Counted from the stretch's first letter, positions 40,775-51,358 are shown. The stretch is DNA of 64,000 nucleotides from Rhodobacter sp. (GCA_020250175.1 JADCEN010000007.1:1-64000); one strand, 5' to 3'. Program-made: numbers and translations. The notes: a model not told the origin generated them from the letters alone.

Positions 40775-43093
40775 GTGCCATCGTTTTCGAACACACTCGA
40801 GCAGGCCATCCACGGCGCCCTGGCGCTGGCCAACGCACGCCGCCACGAACTTGCAACGCTGGAGCATCTGCTTCTGGCCTTGATCGACGAACCTGACGCC
40901 TCACGCGTGATGAAGGCCTGTTCGGTTGATCTGGACGGATTGCGCAAGACGCTTGTCGAGTTTATCGACGACGACCTGTCGACACTGGTCACAGACGTCG
41001 AAGGGTCGGAAGCGGTTCCCACCGCCGCTTTCCAGCGCGTGATCCAGCGCGCGGCCATCCATGTGCAGTCTTCGGGCCGTACCGAGGTGACGGGGGCAAA
41101 CGTGCTTGTCGCCATCTTTGCCGAACGGGAATCGAACGCGGCCTATTTCCTGCAGGAACAGGACATGACGCGCTATGACGCCGTCAACTTCATCGCCCAT
41201 GGCGTGGCCAAGGACCCGTCCTATGGCGAGCCGCGCCCGGTGACCGGCGCCGATGAGCATCAGGAAACGCCCAAGGCCGAAGCGGGCGAGGCCAAGGAAT
41301 CGGCACTGTCGAAATACTGCGTCGATCTGAACGTCAAGGCGCGCAAGGGCGATGTCGACCCGCTGATCGGCCGCGAGGCCGAGGTGGAACGCTGCATCCA
41401 GGTGCTGTGCCGCCGACGCAAGAACAACCCGCTTCTGGTGGGCGACCCCGGCGTGGGCAAGACCGCCATCGCCGAGGGTCTGGCCTGGAAGATCGTCAAG
41501 GGCGAAACGCCCGAGATTCTGGCCCATGCCACCATCTTCTCGCTTGACATGGGCGCGCTTCTGGCGGGAACCCGCTATCGCGGCGATTTCGAGGAACGCC
41601 TGAAATCCGTCGTGAAAGAGATGGAGGATCACCCGGACGCCATCCTGTTCATTGATGAGATTCACACCGTCATCGGGGCTGGCGCAACTTCGGGCGGGGC
41701 GATGGATGCGTCCAACCTGCTCAAGCCCGCGCTGCAGGGCGGCAAGCTGCGCTGCATGGGGTCAACCACCTACAAGGAATTCCGCCAGCACTTCGAAAAG
41801 GACCGCGCCCTGTCGCGCCGGTTCCAGAAGATCGACGTCAACGAACCTTCGGTCGAAGACACCGTGAAAATTCTGATGGGCCTGAAACCCTATTTCGAGG
41901 AACATCACGACCTGCGCTACACGCAGGACGCCATCCGCACGGCGGTCGAGCTTTCGGCCCGCTACATTCATGACCGCAAGCTGCCCGACAAGGCGATTGA
42001 CGTGATTGACGAGGCCGGGGCGGCGCAGCACCTTGTGGCCGAATCCAAACGCCGCAAGACCATCGGCCCGAAAGAGATCGAGGCGGTCGTGGCCAAGATT
42101 GCCCGCATCCCCCCGAAAAACGTCTCGAAAGACGACGCCGAGGTGTTGCGCGATCTGGAAAAGACGCTCAAGCGCGTGGTCTTCGGTCAGGACAAGGCCA
42201 TCGAGGCGCTGTCATCCGCCATCAAGCTGGCCCGCGCCGGCCTGCGCGAGCCGGAAAAGCCGATCGGCAACTACCTGTTCGCGGGTCCGACCGGTGTCGG
42301 CAAGACCGAAGTGGCCAGGCAGCTTGCCAATACGCTGGGCGTGGAACTGCTGCGCTTTGACATGTCGGAGTATATGGAGAAACACGCGGTGTCGCGGCTG
42401 ATCGGGGCGCCCCCCGGCTATGTCGGTTTCGATCAGGGCGGCATGCTGACCGACGGCATCGACCAGCATCCGCATTGCGTGCTGCTGCTGGACGAAATCG
42501 AAAAGGCGCATCCGGATGTCTACAACATCCTGCTGCAGGTGATGGACCACGGCAAGCTGACCGACCATAACGGGCGGCAGGTCGATTTCCGCAACGTGAT
42601 CCTGATCATGACCTCGAACGCGGGTGCGTCCGAAATGTCCAAATCAGCCATCGGCTTTGGCCGCGACCGGCGCACGGGCGAAGACACGGCGGCCATCGAG
42701 CGCACCTTCACGCCCGAATTCCGCAACCGTCTGGATGCCGTGATTTCCTTTGCCCCGCTGGGCAAGGAGGTGATCCTGCAGGTGGTCGAAAAGTTCGTGC
42801 TGCAGCTGGAGGCGCAGCTGATGGACCGCAACGTTCACATCGAACTTACGCCAGAGGCTGCCGCATGGCTGGGCGAAAAGGGCTATGACGACAAGATGGG
42901 CGCGCGCCCCCTGGGCCGCGTGATCCAGGAACACATCAAGAAACCGCTGGCCGAGGAACTGCTGTTCGGCAAGCTGATGAAGGGTGGTGTCGTGCGGGTC
43001 GTGGCCCGGGGCGACGGGATCGAGCTTGACATCGAAGAGCCGCAGAAGCCGCGCCTGGCCGGAGCCAAGCCACCGCTGCTTACGGCGGGGTAA
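40775..43093 (+). CDS. clpA: ATP-dependent Clp protease ATP-binding subunit ClpA
   Basis: 772 residues. The N-terminal Clp repeat domain (about 1-145) is followed by two AAA+ modules with Walker A motifs GDPGVGKT at residue 223 and GPTGVGKT at residue 504. An IGFG tripeptide region ([11 protein letters not shown]) fits the ClpP-docking loop, which separates ClpA from ClpB. The start is GTG at 40775 with AGGAG nine bases upstream; an ATG seven codons earlier lacks such a site. Unfolds substrates for ClpP; its adaptor ClpS is encoded about 19 kb away. Confidence 0.95.
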   Translation: MPSFSNTLEQAIHGALALANARRHELATLEHLLLALIDEPDASRVMKACSVDLDGLRKTLVEFIDDDLSTLVTDVEGSEAVPTAAFQRVIQRAAIHVQSSGRTEVTGANVLVAIFAERESNAAYFLQEQDMTRYDAVNFIAHGVAKDPSYGEPRPVTGADEHQETPKAEAGEAKESALSKYCVDLNVKARKGDVDPLIGREAEVERCIQVLCRRRKNNPLLVGDPGVGKTAIAEGLAWKIVKGETPEILAHATIFSLDMGALLAGTRYRGDFEERLKSVVKEMEDHPDAILFIDEIHTVIGAGATSGGAMDASNLLKPALQGGKLRCMGSTTYKEFRQHFEKDRALSRRFQKIDVNEPSVEDTVKILMGLKPYFEEHHDLRYTQDAIRTAVELSARYIHDRKLPDKAIDVIDEAGAAQHLVAESKRRKTIGPKEIEAVVAKIARIPPKNVSKDDAEVLRDLEKTLKRVVFGQDKAIEALSSAIKLARAGLREPEKPIGNYLFAGPTGVGKTEVARQLANTLGVELLRFDMSEYMEKHAVSRLIGAPPGYVGFDQGGMLTDGIDQHPHCVLLLDEIEKAHPDVYNILLQVMDHGKLTDHNGRQVDFRNVILIMTSNAGASEMSKSAIGFGRDRRTGEDTAAIERTFTPEFRNRLDAVISFAPLGKEVILQVVEKFVLQLEAQLMDRNVHIELTPEAAAWLGEKGYDDKMGARPLGRVIQEHIKKPLAEELLFGKLMKGGVVRVVARGDGIELDIEEPQKPRLAGAKPPLLTAG

Positions 43094-43219
43094 AGGCGTG
43101 GCCCCGGGTAGGGTGGGGCAGGTTCCAACGATCTGGCCTTGCCGAAGCGATGCGTCGGGCATTCTTCGTGCCGGTTCATTTCCAAGGATCGGCCTGAACC
43201 GCCCGGCGTGTCGCGCCCG

Positions 43220-44911
43220 CTACCTCTCCGTCAGCTTCAACTCGATCCGCCGGTTCTGTGCCCTTGCCTCGGGGCTGTCCCCAGCCGCCACGGGGCGGTA
43301 TTCGCCGAACCCGGTCGCCGCCATCCGCTCCGGCGGAAAGCCCAGCACATCCTGCATGTAGCGCACCACGGCCAGGGCGCGGGCCTGGCTCAGGGCCCAG
43401 TTGTCGCGGAACTCGCCCCCGCCCGACAGTGGCACATTGTCGGTGTGTCCATCCACCCGGATGATCCAGTCGATGGACGGCGGAATTTTCCCGGCGATTT
43501 CGGAAAGCGTCGCCGCCACGCCCGCAATCTGTGCCTGCCCCTCTGGCGCAAGATCGGCCGATCCCGGCTGAAACAGCACCTCGGAGGAGAAGACGAAGCG
43601 GTCGCCCACAACCCGCACACCCTCGCGGCCCGCCAGCAGGTCGCGCAGCTGGCCAAAGAATTCCGACCGGAACCTCTCCAGCTGCCGGGCCTCGTCCTTT
43701 GCTTCGGAAGCCTCGGCGGCCAGACGCGCCGCTTCTGCCTCCAGCCGCTTGCGTTCGGCCTCTTCCATCTCTGCCCGCAGCCGCTGTTCGCCCGCGACCT
43801 GGGCCAGCGCCGAATTCAGTTGCCCGCCCAGCGTCTCGATCTGCACCCTGGCCGCCGCATCCTTGGCTGCCGCCGCATCCAGTAGCCCCTGCAGCGCGCC
43901 CAGCTGCGCGGTCAGCTGTGCGATCTGTTCGTTCAGCAGCGCCACCCGCCGCGCGCTTTCCGCCGACGCGGTCTTTTCCTGCGACAGTGCCGTCTGCGCC
44001 GCCGCCAGCAGGCCCGCGCGCTTCTGCGCCTCGGTCAGGTCCTGCTCGGTCTCGATCCTTGCCGCATCTGCCGCCGCCAGCAGGGTCAGGGTTTCCTCCG
44101 CCCGTTTGCGCTGTTCTTCCAGTGCCAGCGTCATCGCCGTCAGTTCGGCATCCGCACCTTTCAGCCGTTCGCGCAGGGCATCGGCTGCGGCAAGGTCGGC
44201 CAGTCGGGCCTTCTCTGCCTCGGTCAGCTCTGCCTTGGCACCGGACAGGTCCGCCTGCAGCGTAGCCATTTGCGCCTCGCGGTCGGCGGCCTTGGCCTTC
44301 ATCTCCTCGATCAGCAGGTTCAGCGCATCGGTGCGGGCCGCCGCCAGCCGCGCTGCTTCGGTGCCTGCATCAATCTCGTCGCGGGCCTTGGCAAGCGCCA
44401 GCTGCAGTGCGTCTTCCTGGCTGATCAGCCGGGTGCGGGCCGCCTCGAGGTCGCGGACCTCGGCCGTCAGCGCGCTGGCCTGCCCGCGCGCCGCGTCGCG
44501 CTCCGACAGCAGGGTGGCGACCTGCTGTTCAAAGCTGGTGATTCGCGCCTGTGCTGCGGCAAGCTCGCCCTGGCGGGCGGTCAGCTGCCCTGACAGCGTG
44601 GCGATCAGGGCCGATTGCTCTTCGCCCTGCGCCTGTGCCGCCGAAAGATCGGTGCCCAGCCGGCCGACTTCGGCCTGCAACGCATCCGCGCGGCTGCGTT
44701 CAAGACCCAGCGCATCGGCCAGCCCGGCCACCTGTGCGGTCAGGGCATCCAGCTCGCCCCCCTGGGTGGTGATCGTTTCGCGCAGCACCGACTGGACCAG
44801 CACGAAGACGGTCAGCACGAACATCAGCACCATCAGAAGCGAGGTCATCGCATCAACAAAGCCCGGCCAGATCGGGCTTTCGCTGCGGGAACTGCGCCGG
44901 GACAGGGCCAT
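43220..44911 (-). CDS. OmpA/MotB-like peptidoglycan-binding protein with long coiled coil
   Basis: 563 residues. A single N-terminal membrane helix (about 20-42, FVDAMTSLLMVLMFVLTVFV) includes Asp20, the position of the ion-path Asp in MotB-type proteins. A coiled coil of about 330 residues follows (Ala/Leu/Glu/Arg-rich), then an OmpA-like domain from about residue 420 with LFQPGSADLAPEGQ and VDGHTDNVPL...NWALSQARA. It forms the stator partner of the TolQ/MotA-like protein encoded 5 bases upstream. Function unknown. Confidence 0.87.
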   Translation of the reverse strand: MALSRRSSRSESPIWPGFVDAMTSLLMVLMFVLTVFVLVQSVLRETITTQGGELDALTAQVAGLADALGLERSRADALQAEVGRLGTDLSAAQAQGEEQSALIATLSGQLTARQGELAAAQARITSFEQQVATLLSERDAARGQASALTAEVRDLEAARTRLISQEDALQLALAKARDEIDAGTEAARLAAARTDALNLLIEEMKAKAADREAQMATLQADLSGAKAELTEAEKARLADLAAADALRERLKGADAELTAMTLALEEQRKRAEETLTLLAAADAARIETEQDLTEAQKRAGLLAAAQTALSQEKTASAESARRVALLNEQIAQLTAQLGALQGLLDAAAAKDAAARVQIETLGGQLNSALAQVAGEQRLRAEMEEAERKRLEAEAARLAAEASEAKDEARQLERFRSEFFGQLRDLLAGREGVRVVGDRFVFSSEVLFQPGSADLAPEGQAQIAGVAATLSEIAGKIPPSIDWIIRVDGHTDNVPLSGGGEFRDNWALSQARALAVVRYMQDVLGFPPERMAATGFGEYRPVAAGDSPEARAQNRRIELKLTER

Positions 44912-44916
44912 GCCGG

Positions 44917-46089
44917 CTAACCCCGCCCCGCCGCGCCGCGCGACAGCTGGCGGACAGCCAGGGTCAATGCGGCCAGATCACCCCGCAGGTCGGCGATGCT
45001 TTCCTGGCGACCGGCCGAGATCTCTTCCAGAATGCGCAGAAGCTGCACATCGATCGATCGCAGGCGCATCCGGCTTTCCGCATCAACATGGGCCCCGGCT
45101 TCGGGCACGGCCAGCGCCTTTGCAAGCCGGTCCTGCCCATCGGCAATGCGCGACAGCAGCGCCTTCTGCCCGTCATCACGCCCGAGACGATCCACAAGGC
45201 GGTCAACCGACGCCGCCAGATTCACCAGCCGGTCATCAACCAGGGCCCTGGCAATGTCGGACTGGGTGTAAAGCGATTGCAGCGCTTCCATCTGTTCGAC
45301 CATGCCATCCAGGGCACCGGCGATCATCGCCCCGTCCACGGGGGCGGTGGCTTCGCCTTCGGCTGTGAAGCCAAGGCGGGTGATGGTGGACAGCCATTCT
45401 TCCAGTTCGCGGTAAAAACGGTTGGTGCCGTGGCTGACGAACAGTTCCAGCAGCCCCACGACCAGAGATCCCGCCAGCCCCAGCAGAGACGAAGAAAAGG
45501 CCGTGCCCATGCCGTCAAGCTGGCCTTCCAGCCCCGACATCAGCTTGTCAAAAACCTGAACGCGCGTTTCGTTTTCCTGCGGTGCCAGCGACCGGATCGT
45601 TTCAACCATCGCCGGCACGGTCGTTGCCAGGCCGTAGAAAGTGCCAAGCAGGCCAAGAAAGATCAGCAGGTTGGCAATGTAGCGGGTGATGTCGCGCTGC
45701 TCGTCAATGCGGGTGCCGACAGAATCCAGTATCGACCGCGCGTTGGAGGAGGATATCTGCATCTTCGCCCCGCGCGACCGCAGCAACGCCGCAAGCGGGG
45801 CCAGCAGACGCGGCGGCGTCGTCTGGCCGTGACCGGGCCGGCGGCGCACGAAATCATCGATCCACCGGACCGACTGAAGCAGTTGGAGAAGCTGCAGGAA
45901 GCAGATGATGATGCCGAACAGGAAGACCAGCCCGACAAAGCCATTGAGCAGCGGCTTGGCCAGAAAGACACCGCGCAGCATCGGGAAAGTGGCATAAAGC
46001 CCCAGCGCCACGCCCCCGGTGACCATGACAAGCAAAACGACCTGGCGGATCGGACGCGTAAAGCGAAGGTCTGCCTCAAGTCTGCGCAT
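44917..46089 (-). CDS. MotA/TolQ/ExbB-like proton-channel protein
   Basis: 390 residues with four membrane helices (about 16-38, 49-73, 136-158, 195-218). The third carries FLGLLGTFYGLATTV, the core of MotA/TolQ/ExbB channels. After the last helix is a helical cytoplasmic tail of about 170 residues, longer than in TolQ. The ATG at 46089 has AGGACA about 8 bases upstream. Paired with the OmpA-like gene, it should form a ring-type proton-driven unit that pulls on or senses the cell wall. The architecture recalls ZorA-ZorB, but no Zorya effector gene is nearby. Confidence 0.87.
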   Translation of the reverse strand: MRRLEADLRFTRPIRQVVLLVMVTGGVALGLYATFPMLRGVFLAKPLLNGFVGLVFLFGIIICFLQLLQLLQSVRWIDDFVRRRPGHGQTTPPRLLAPLAALLRSRGAKMQISSSNARSILDSVGTRIDEQRDITRYIANLLIFLGLLGTFYGLATTVPAMVETIRSLAPQENETRVQVFDKLMSGLEGQLDGMGTAFSSSLLGLAGSLVVGLLELFVSHGTNRFYRELEEWLSTITRLGFTAEGEATAPVDGAMIAGALDGMVEQMEALQSLYTQSDIARALVDDRLVNLAASVDRLVDRLGRDDGQKALLSRIADGQDRLAKALAVPEAGAHVDAESRMRLRSIDVQLLRILEEISAGRQESIADLRGDLAALTLAVRQLSRGAAGRG

Positions 46090-46176
46090 CAACTGTCCTG
46101 TCCAATGGTTTCGCGGAAGAATAGGGATGCTGGCCCGGGATGCCAACTCCCAATCCTGCAAGGCAGGTCACCGCCT

Positions 46177-46731
46177 TCAATCCGCACCGATCTGCCGCAC
46201 CCGTGCGGCCAGCCAGGCCAGATCGGGATCGCAGATGCCCAGGGACGACAGATGGTCAGCCGTGCTGAACAGGTAATCGCGGTTGCTGCCGCGCCCGCCC
46301 ACAGACCGGGCGATGATCCGGGCCTGCTCTTCCGGGGGCAGGCCCCCGCAATACTGATCATGATCGGGATCAATCACATAGACCAGCGCGTTCACCTGCC
46401 CGCCCTGCCGCAGGGTGACAGGAAGCCTGGCTTCCAGATAGGCCGAAGAGACCAACTCGCGCTCGCGCAGAATGGCGATGGTGGCATCTTCGTGTCCCGG
46501 CTCCACAGCAAAGGCCACACCGTCGCAGCGGGCATCTTCCTGCCGGTCAAGCGCAAGGACCAGACCGGGTGCCTCGACCGACCCGCGATGATGGATCGAG
46601 CGCATGCAGAAACTGCGGTGCCAGCCGTCCAGCCGGGCGATCTGGCGGTCTGCCACGGGAAAACCGGGGTTCCAGATCAGCGAACCGTAACCGAATATCC
46701 ACAGCCGGTCGGTCCGGTACGCTTTGCTCAT
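46177..46731 (-). CDS. Gamma-glutamylcyclotransferase (ChaC-like)
   Basis: 184 residues. WIFGYGSLIWNPGF is the ChaC-type substrate loop; a catalytic Glu is expected in the EARLPVTL region or nearby. These enzymes split glutathione to 5-oxoproline and Cys-Gly. The ATG at 46731 was chosen because the family starts just before this motif; upstream in-frame sequence is unrelated. Divergent from the DUF2125 gene. Confidence 0.88.
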   Translation of the reverse strand: MSKAYRTDRLWIFGYGSLIWNPGFPVADRQIARLDGWHRSFCMRSIHHRGSVEAPGLVLALDRQEDARCDGVAFAVEPGHEDATIAILRERELVSSAYLEARLPVTLRQGGQVNALVYVIDPDHDQYCGGLPPEEQARIIARSVGGRGSNRDYLFSTADHLSSLGICDPDLAWLAARVRQIGAD

Positions 46732-46795
46732 GACTCTGGCCCTTGTCCTGCGGGGCTTGTAAACACCAGCCTTGGAACGATTGGAAGGGGCGGCG

Positions 46796-47779
46796 ATGCG
46801 CGCTTTGCTGTGGGTGGTGGTCGCAGCGGCAGTCACCTGGGGCGGCTACTGGTTTGCGGGGGCCCGCGCGCTGGAAACCGCCGCGCAGACCTGGTTCCGG
46901 ACCCAGACCGACGCCGGGCTTGTGGCAGAGCACAGCGCACTTTCCGTCGGCGGCTTTCCCAACCGGTTCGACCTGACGGTGACGAACCTGCGGCTGGCCA
47001 ACCCCGCAACGGGCTATGGCTGGACGGCACCCTTCGTGCAGATCCTGTCGCTCAGCTACAGGCCCTGGCACATCATTGCCGCCTTCGCCAAGCAGCAGCA
47101 GGTTCAGACACCCTGGCAGGACCTTGCGGTGGCATCCGACAAGCTGCAGGGCAGTGTCGTGTTCGTGCCGGGCACCAACCTGGCCCTGGACCGGCTGACC
47201 CTGGCAGGCAACGGTATGCGCGTGACATCCGATCTGGGCTGGACCGTCGGCGTCGATAAGCTGCGCTTTTCTACGAGGCAGGTCGACGGCGACCGAATAC
47301 GCCACGAGATCGGCCTGGAAATGCTGGGCCTGCAACCCGATTCGGGCGTCACCGCTGCCTTGCCGGATTTCCCCGAAACGCTGGAAAAGTTGCGGCTGGA
47401 TGCCATTGTCACGCTGACGGTGCCGCTGGATCGCCGGGCGGGCCAGGCGCGCCCCCGTGCGTCGCATGTTGATGTGAAAGAGGTCCGCCTTGTCTGGGGC
47501 ACGCTGGTTCTGTCCGGCTCGGGCAGCGTTGCGGCGGCAGCGGACGGGCTTGCGGAAGGGCGGATTGCCCTGCGGCTGACGAACTGGCGCGATGCCATGC
47601 CGCTGGCGGTCGCCGCCGGGCTGATCACGGCAGAAGTGGCCCCCACCTGGCAGAACATGCTGGCGCTGCTTGCGGCCCAGACCGGAACCCCCGAAGACCT
47701 TGATCTGCCGCTGATCTTCGCCAGGGGCAGGGCCAGCCTGGGGCCATTCCCGCTGGGACCGGCCCCCCGGATGAACTGA
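46796..47779 (+). CDS. DUF2125 domain protein, membrane-anchored
   Basis: 327 residues. An N-terminal helix (RALLWVVVAAAVTWGGYWFAG) acts as signal anchor; the rest is a beta-rich periplasmic domain with HSALSVGGFPNRFDLTVTNL, typical of DUF2125, which is restricted largely to alphaproteobacteria. Function unknown. The stop abuts the stop of the convergent extensin-like gene. Confidence 0.83.
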   Translation: MRALLWVVVAAAVTWGGYWFAGARALETAAQTWFRTQTDAGLVAEHSALSVGGFPNRFDLTVTNLRLANPATGYGWTAPFVQILSLSYRPWHIIAAFAKQQQVQTPWQDLAVASDKLQGSVVFVPGTNLALDRLTLAGNGMRVTSDLGWTVGVDKLRFSTRQVDGDRIRHEIGLEMLGLQPDSGVTAALPDFPETLEKLRLDAIVTLTVPLDRRAGQARPRASHVDVKEVRLVWGTLVLSGSGSVAAAADGLAEGRIALRLTNWRDAMPLAVAAGLITAEVAPTWQNMLALLAAQTGTPEDLDLPLIFARGRASLGPFPLGPAPRMN

Positions 47780-48757
47780 TCAGCGGCAATAGGCCCCGCC
47801 GCGCTGGCTGGCGATATCGAAATGCAGGTGGTCGCGGTGATACCGGTCGGACTCGGGCCCCAGAGTCGTGTTGAAGGGGCCGCAGGCGGCCCGATAGGCC
47901 TTTCTCATCGGTTTGCCCGCTGACCTGCGCCAGTCTTCGGCGACGACAACGCGTCGTCCGTCCGCAAGCATGATGGCGGCAATGTCGATGGCATTGCCAC
48001 GGCCGTGCTCGCTGATCTTTGCGCCCTTCACATTGTTGCGCGGGCGGCAGGCATAGCTGGCCGCAACTTGCAGCCCGACCACATCCTTGCGGCCGAACGC
48101 CGGTTTCAGGCCCTTGCGGACCCAGGTTTTCAGGGCGCGCGCCGTGTCGCAGTTGATGACGGCAGCATGGCTGAGCGCCACACCGTCAACCGAGGTGATG
48201 CGGACCGGATCCTTGATGCCGCATCCCCGCACGCGGGACGTGATCGGGGCCAGCGTCTCACCCTTGATCGACGGATCACCGCAGACCGAGCCTTTTTTGC
48301 CCACGACCGCACTCTTGCCGGGCAGGATGCGGACGGCGGCAACAGGTTCGATCTTTTCCGTGATCGGACCGCCCGATGAACCGCCTGCCGACAGGCGGGG
48401 CCGCGGTTCGGGACGCGGAACCTGGACCAGAGCCATGATCACAGGCTGCGCCGACGGGGCGGGTTCCGCTTGCCGGGTCTTGCGCGGCGGTTCGGAAGAG
48501 CCGGAGATGCGCAGCACCGGGCGTTCCTGCGGTCTGGGGGACGATCCGGGGCCTGCGGCACCCCTGCCCGAAAGTGCCATAGCCTGTACGTGCAGCGGGG
48601 TCGCTGCAGCGCCCCGCACCTGCGGCGCGTCAATTGCGGCAGGCTGTGCGATGCCAAGCGGGCTGGGCACGGGCCGCAGCGACTTGTCCGGCGCATCGGC
48701 CCAGCCGGACCCGGCCAGGATCAGGCCAAGCAGCAATCCCCAGGCAAAGCGTTGCAT
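47780..48757 (-). CDS. Extensin-like C-terminal domain protein, exported
   Basis: 325 residues. Signal peptide (FAWGLLLGLILAGSGWADA), a Pro/Ala/Arg-rich linker to about residue 150, and an extensin-C domain: CGDPSIKGETLAPI, LQVAASYACRPRNN, SEHGRGNAIDIAAI and HRDHLHFDI. The SxHGxGxAxD plus HxxH arrangement resembles zinc D,D-peptidases of the M15 group, so a role in wall remodelling is likely but unproven. The start is the ATG at 48757, just before the signal peptide. Confidence 0.83.
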   Translation of the reverse strand: MQRFAWGLLLGLILAGSGWADAPDKSLRPVPSPLGIAQPAAIDAPQVRGAAATPLHVQAMALSGRGAAGPGSSPRPQERPVLRISGSSEPPRKTRQAEPAPSAQPVIMALVQVPRPEPRPRLSAGGSSGGPITEKIEPVAAVRILPGKSAVVGKKGSVCGDPSIKGETLAPITSRVRGCGIKDPVRITSVDGVALSHAAVINCDTARALKTWVRKGLKPAFGRKDVVGLQVAASYACRPRNNVKGAKISEHGRGNAIDIAAIMLADGRRVVVAEDWRRSAGKPMRKAYRAACGPFNTTLGPESDRYHRDHLHFDIASQRGGAYCR

Positions 48758-48764
48758 TCCGTCC

Positions 48765-49706
48765 CTATTCCGCAGGCTTTGTGTCCGCCCGCACCTGTGC
48801 CGTCCGCCCGAAATCGGGCGCGGCAGTGTCCTGCCCCGCTTCAATGATACCGCGCCTTATTGCCCGAGTCCTTGTAAAATATTCGTGCAGATGCGGACCA
48901 TCGCCCAGGCGGATAGCGCGTTGCAAAGCAAAGAGTTCTTCAGTGAAGCGGCCCAGAATATCAAGGGTGGCTTCCTTGTTTGTCAGAAAAACGTCACGCC
49001 ACATCGTCGGATCGCTTGCGGCGATTCGGGTGAAATCGCGAAAGCCGCTGGCGGAATACTTGATCACTTCCGAATTTGAAACCTGCTGCAGATGGTCGGC
49101 CACCCCCACCATCGTATAGGCAATCAGATGCGGGGTATGTGACACCACCGCCAGCACCAGATCATGGTGTGCGGCATCCATCTCGTCCACGTTGGACCCC
49201 ATCGCTTCCCAAAGACTGCGCAGCTTTGCCACTGCCTCTGGGGTGGACCGTTCGGTTGGCGTCAGCAGGCACCAGCGGTTCTGGAACAGCGTGGCAAAGC
49301 CCGAACGCGGGCCGGAATATTCGGTTCCCGCCAGCGGGTGACCCGGCACAAAGGCAACGCCCGGCGGCAGATGCGGTGCCACCGCCGCGATCACGGCCTG
49401 CTTGACCGAGCCTACGTCCGTCACTGTGGCCCCCGGCGCAAGATGCGGCCAGATTTCGGCGGCAATGGCCCCCATGGCCCCGACAGGCACCGCCAGCACC
49501 ACCAGATCGGCCCCCTGCACCGCCTGTGCCGCCGTATCCGTCACACGGTCAACAAAGCCGATCTCAAGCGCGGTCGCGCGGGTTTCGGCCGTCCGCGCAT
49601 ACCCCGCTATCTCCCGGGCAAGCCCGCCCCGACGGATCGCATGGGCCATGGACGAGGCAATCAGCCCCAGCCCGATCAGTGCGACGCGGTCATAAAGCTG
49701 CGCCAT
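48765..49706 (-). CDS. Prephenate/arogenate dehydrogenase family protein
   Basis: 313 residues. The N-terminal NAD(P)-binding motif is VALIGLGLIASSMAHAI, followed by VTDVGSVKQAVI, PGHPLAGTEYSGP and AVVSHTPHLIAYTMV, all typical of TyrA/TyrC-type dehydrogenases. Catalyses the oxidative decarboxylation step of tyrosine synthesis. Its ATG overlaps the hisC stop by one base. An aminotransferase next to a TyrA-type enzyme is common because HisC-like enzymes can also make the aromatic amino acids. Confidence 0.9.
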   Translation of the reverse strand: MAQLYDRVALIGLGLIASSMAHAIRRGGLAREIAGYARTAETRATALEIGFVDRVTDTAAQAVQGADLVVLAVPVGAMGAIAAEIWPHLAPGATVTDVGSVKQAVIAAVAPHLPPGVAFVPGHPLAGTEYSGPRSGFATLFQNRWCLLTPTERSTPEAVAKLRSLWEAMGSNVDEMDAAHHDLVLAVVSHTPHLIAYTMVGVADHLQQVSNSEVIKYSASGFRDFTRIAASDPTMWRDVFLTNKEATLDILGRFTEELFALQRAIRLGDGPHLHEYFTRTRAIRRGIIEAGQDTAAPDFGRTAQVRADTKPAE

Positions 49707-50791
49707 CACCGCTGCCCCTTGAACTGGGCCACGGCATGGGCAACGCGGCGGCACGAGCTTTCGTCGCCAACCGTGATGCGCAGGCAATGCGGCAGCTTGT
49801 AGCTGCCGACCTGACGAACGATCAGCTCCTGGGTCTTGAGGTAGGCATCGCAACTTGCCGCCTCGGCGGCATCGGCAAAGCGGGCAAGCACGAAATTGGC
49901 GGTCGAGGTATCGGACGGCACCCCCATTTCCGCAAGCGACTCCGCCAGCCAGGCCCGCATGCGGGTGTTTTCTGCCCGGCATCTGGCAACATGATCCTGA
50001 TCGCGCATCGCGGCTTCGGCGACGTCAAGCTGCGTGGTCGACAGGTTGAAGGGCCCCCGGATGCGGTTGAGCACATCAATGATCGCCTGCGGGCCAAAGC
50101 CCCAGCCGATGCGCAGGCCGCCCAGCCCATAGACCTTGGAAAAGGTGCGGGTCATCACAACATTCTCGCGCGCCTCGATCAGCGCCTTGCCGCCGTCATA
50201 GCCTTCGACATATTCCGCATAGGCCCCGTCCAGCACCAGGATCGCCTGTTTCGGCAGGCCTTCGGCAAGCCGGGCGATGTCCTTGGCCCCGATCATCGTG
50301 CCGGTGGGGTTGTTGGGGTTGGCGATGAAGACAAGCTTCGTCTTTCTGCCGCAGGCGGCAAGGATGGCATCGACATCGGCGGTGCGTTCGCGCTCTGCCA
50401 CCTCGACCGGGGTTGCCCCGGCGGCCAGGGCAGAGATACGGTACATCAGAAATCCGTGCTCGGTATGGATCACCTCATCGCCCGGTCCCGCATAGGCCTG
50501 GCACAGAAAGGTGATGACCTCGTCCGAACCGGCACCGCATATCACGCGGCCCGCGTCCAGACCGTGCACATCGGCGATGGCCTGACGCAGGGCGGCATGG
50601 TCGGTCGAGGGGTAGCGGTGCAGCTGGTGGACGCTGCGCAGGAAGACTTCCCTGGCGCGTTCCGACGGGCCGAACGGGTTTTCGTTCGACGACAGCTTCA
50701 CCACATTCGACATGCCCGCAATCTGCGCCTGACCGCCCTGATAGAGGGCAATATCCAGGATGCCCGGCTGTGGGCGTATTGCGTTCGTCAT
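49706..50791 (-). CDS. hisC: Histidinol-phosphate aminotransferase
   Basis: 361 residues. [41 protein letters not shown], the PLP lysine in [16 protein letters not shown] and a C-terminal [13 protein letters not shown] are standard. Seventh step of histidine synthesis; with the coupled dehydrogenase it may also act on aromatic keto acids. Confidence 0.93.
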   Translation of the reverse strand: MTNAIRPQPGILDIALYQGGQAQIAGMSNVVKLSSNENPFGPSERAREVFLRSVHQLHRYPSTDHAALRQAIADVHGLDAGRVICGAGSDEVITFLCQAYAGPGDEVIHTEHGFLMYRISALAAGATPVEVAERERTADVDAILAACGRKTKLVFIANPNNPTGTMIGAKDIARLAEGLPKQAILVLDGAYAEYVEGYDGGKALIEARENVVMTRTFSKVYGLGGLRIGWGFGPQAIIDVLNRIRGPFNLSTTQLDVAEAAMRDQDHVARCRAENTRMRAWLAESLAEMGVPSDTSTANFVLARFADAAEAASCDAYLKTQELIVRQVGSYKLPHCLRITVGDESSCRRVAHAVAQFKGQR

Positions 50792-51282
50792 GGCCGTCTC
50801 CCGCTGTCGGGCTGGTTCTAGCGGCGGGTCGGACCGTTTGCCAGCGGCATCTTGACCGCCCGGTCAGACGGCAAGACAGGTCACTTGCTGTGCAGGACCG
50901 CTGCGGATACGCCTAACGCCTGGCTTTTGAAGCCGGTTGCACCTGACCCTCGTCAGAAGTCCCCCGCGGAGCGATCCGTGCTTGCCTGTATGCCTGGCGG
51001 ATATGGGGGTACCTAACGGGCCGACCACACCCTGTTGCGCTGCGCGGGCACCCTTGCGGCCGAGGAGATACACCGCGCAAGGGGACGTGATCCGGCACGG
51101 CGCGGGGACAGGAGCCGTCAGTTCCAAAGACGCATCAAGGGCATTGGCACCAACCTGATGGTGCACCGGGACTGCGGCCAGCCGAATGTCGCCGTCCTGC
51201 GCTTGCGTTACGTGAGGCGCCGCACGCAAACGAAAACGGTCGGCCTTCAGCGTGCAGATTACCGATCAGGGCTTGTTTTGTC
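50792..51282. other. 491-bp stretch without a recognised gene
   Basis: Between the hisC start and the tRNA. Open frames of 60-120 codons occur on both strands but none resembles a known family, and frames switch without a clear winner. Local inverted repeats exist (for instance CCCTTGCG/CGCAAGGG near 51050-51084). I looked for signatures of SRP RNA, 6S RNA, tmRNA and RNase P RNA and did not find them. Confidence 0.4.

Positions 51283-51358
<76 letters not shown>

Noticed and set aside
43220..46089. Zorya defence system
   Set aside because: Only the ZorA/ZorB-like pair is present. No ZorC, ZorD or ZorE-like helicase or nuclease lies next to it, so a defence call is not supported.
45088..47259. 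723-codon open frame on the plus strand across the MotA-like, chaC and DUF2125 genes
   Set aside because: It crosses three well-supported genes and has a low-complexity Gln/Arg/His composition, so it is a shadow frame.
50880..51230. SRP RNA, 6S RNA, tmRNA or RNase P RNA beside tRNA-Ala
   Set aside because: None of the conserved sequence blocks of these RNAs is visible on either strand.
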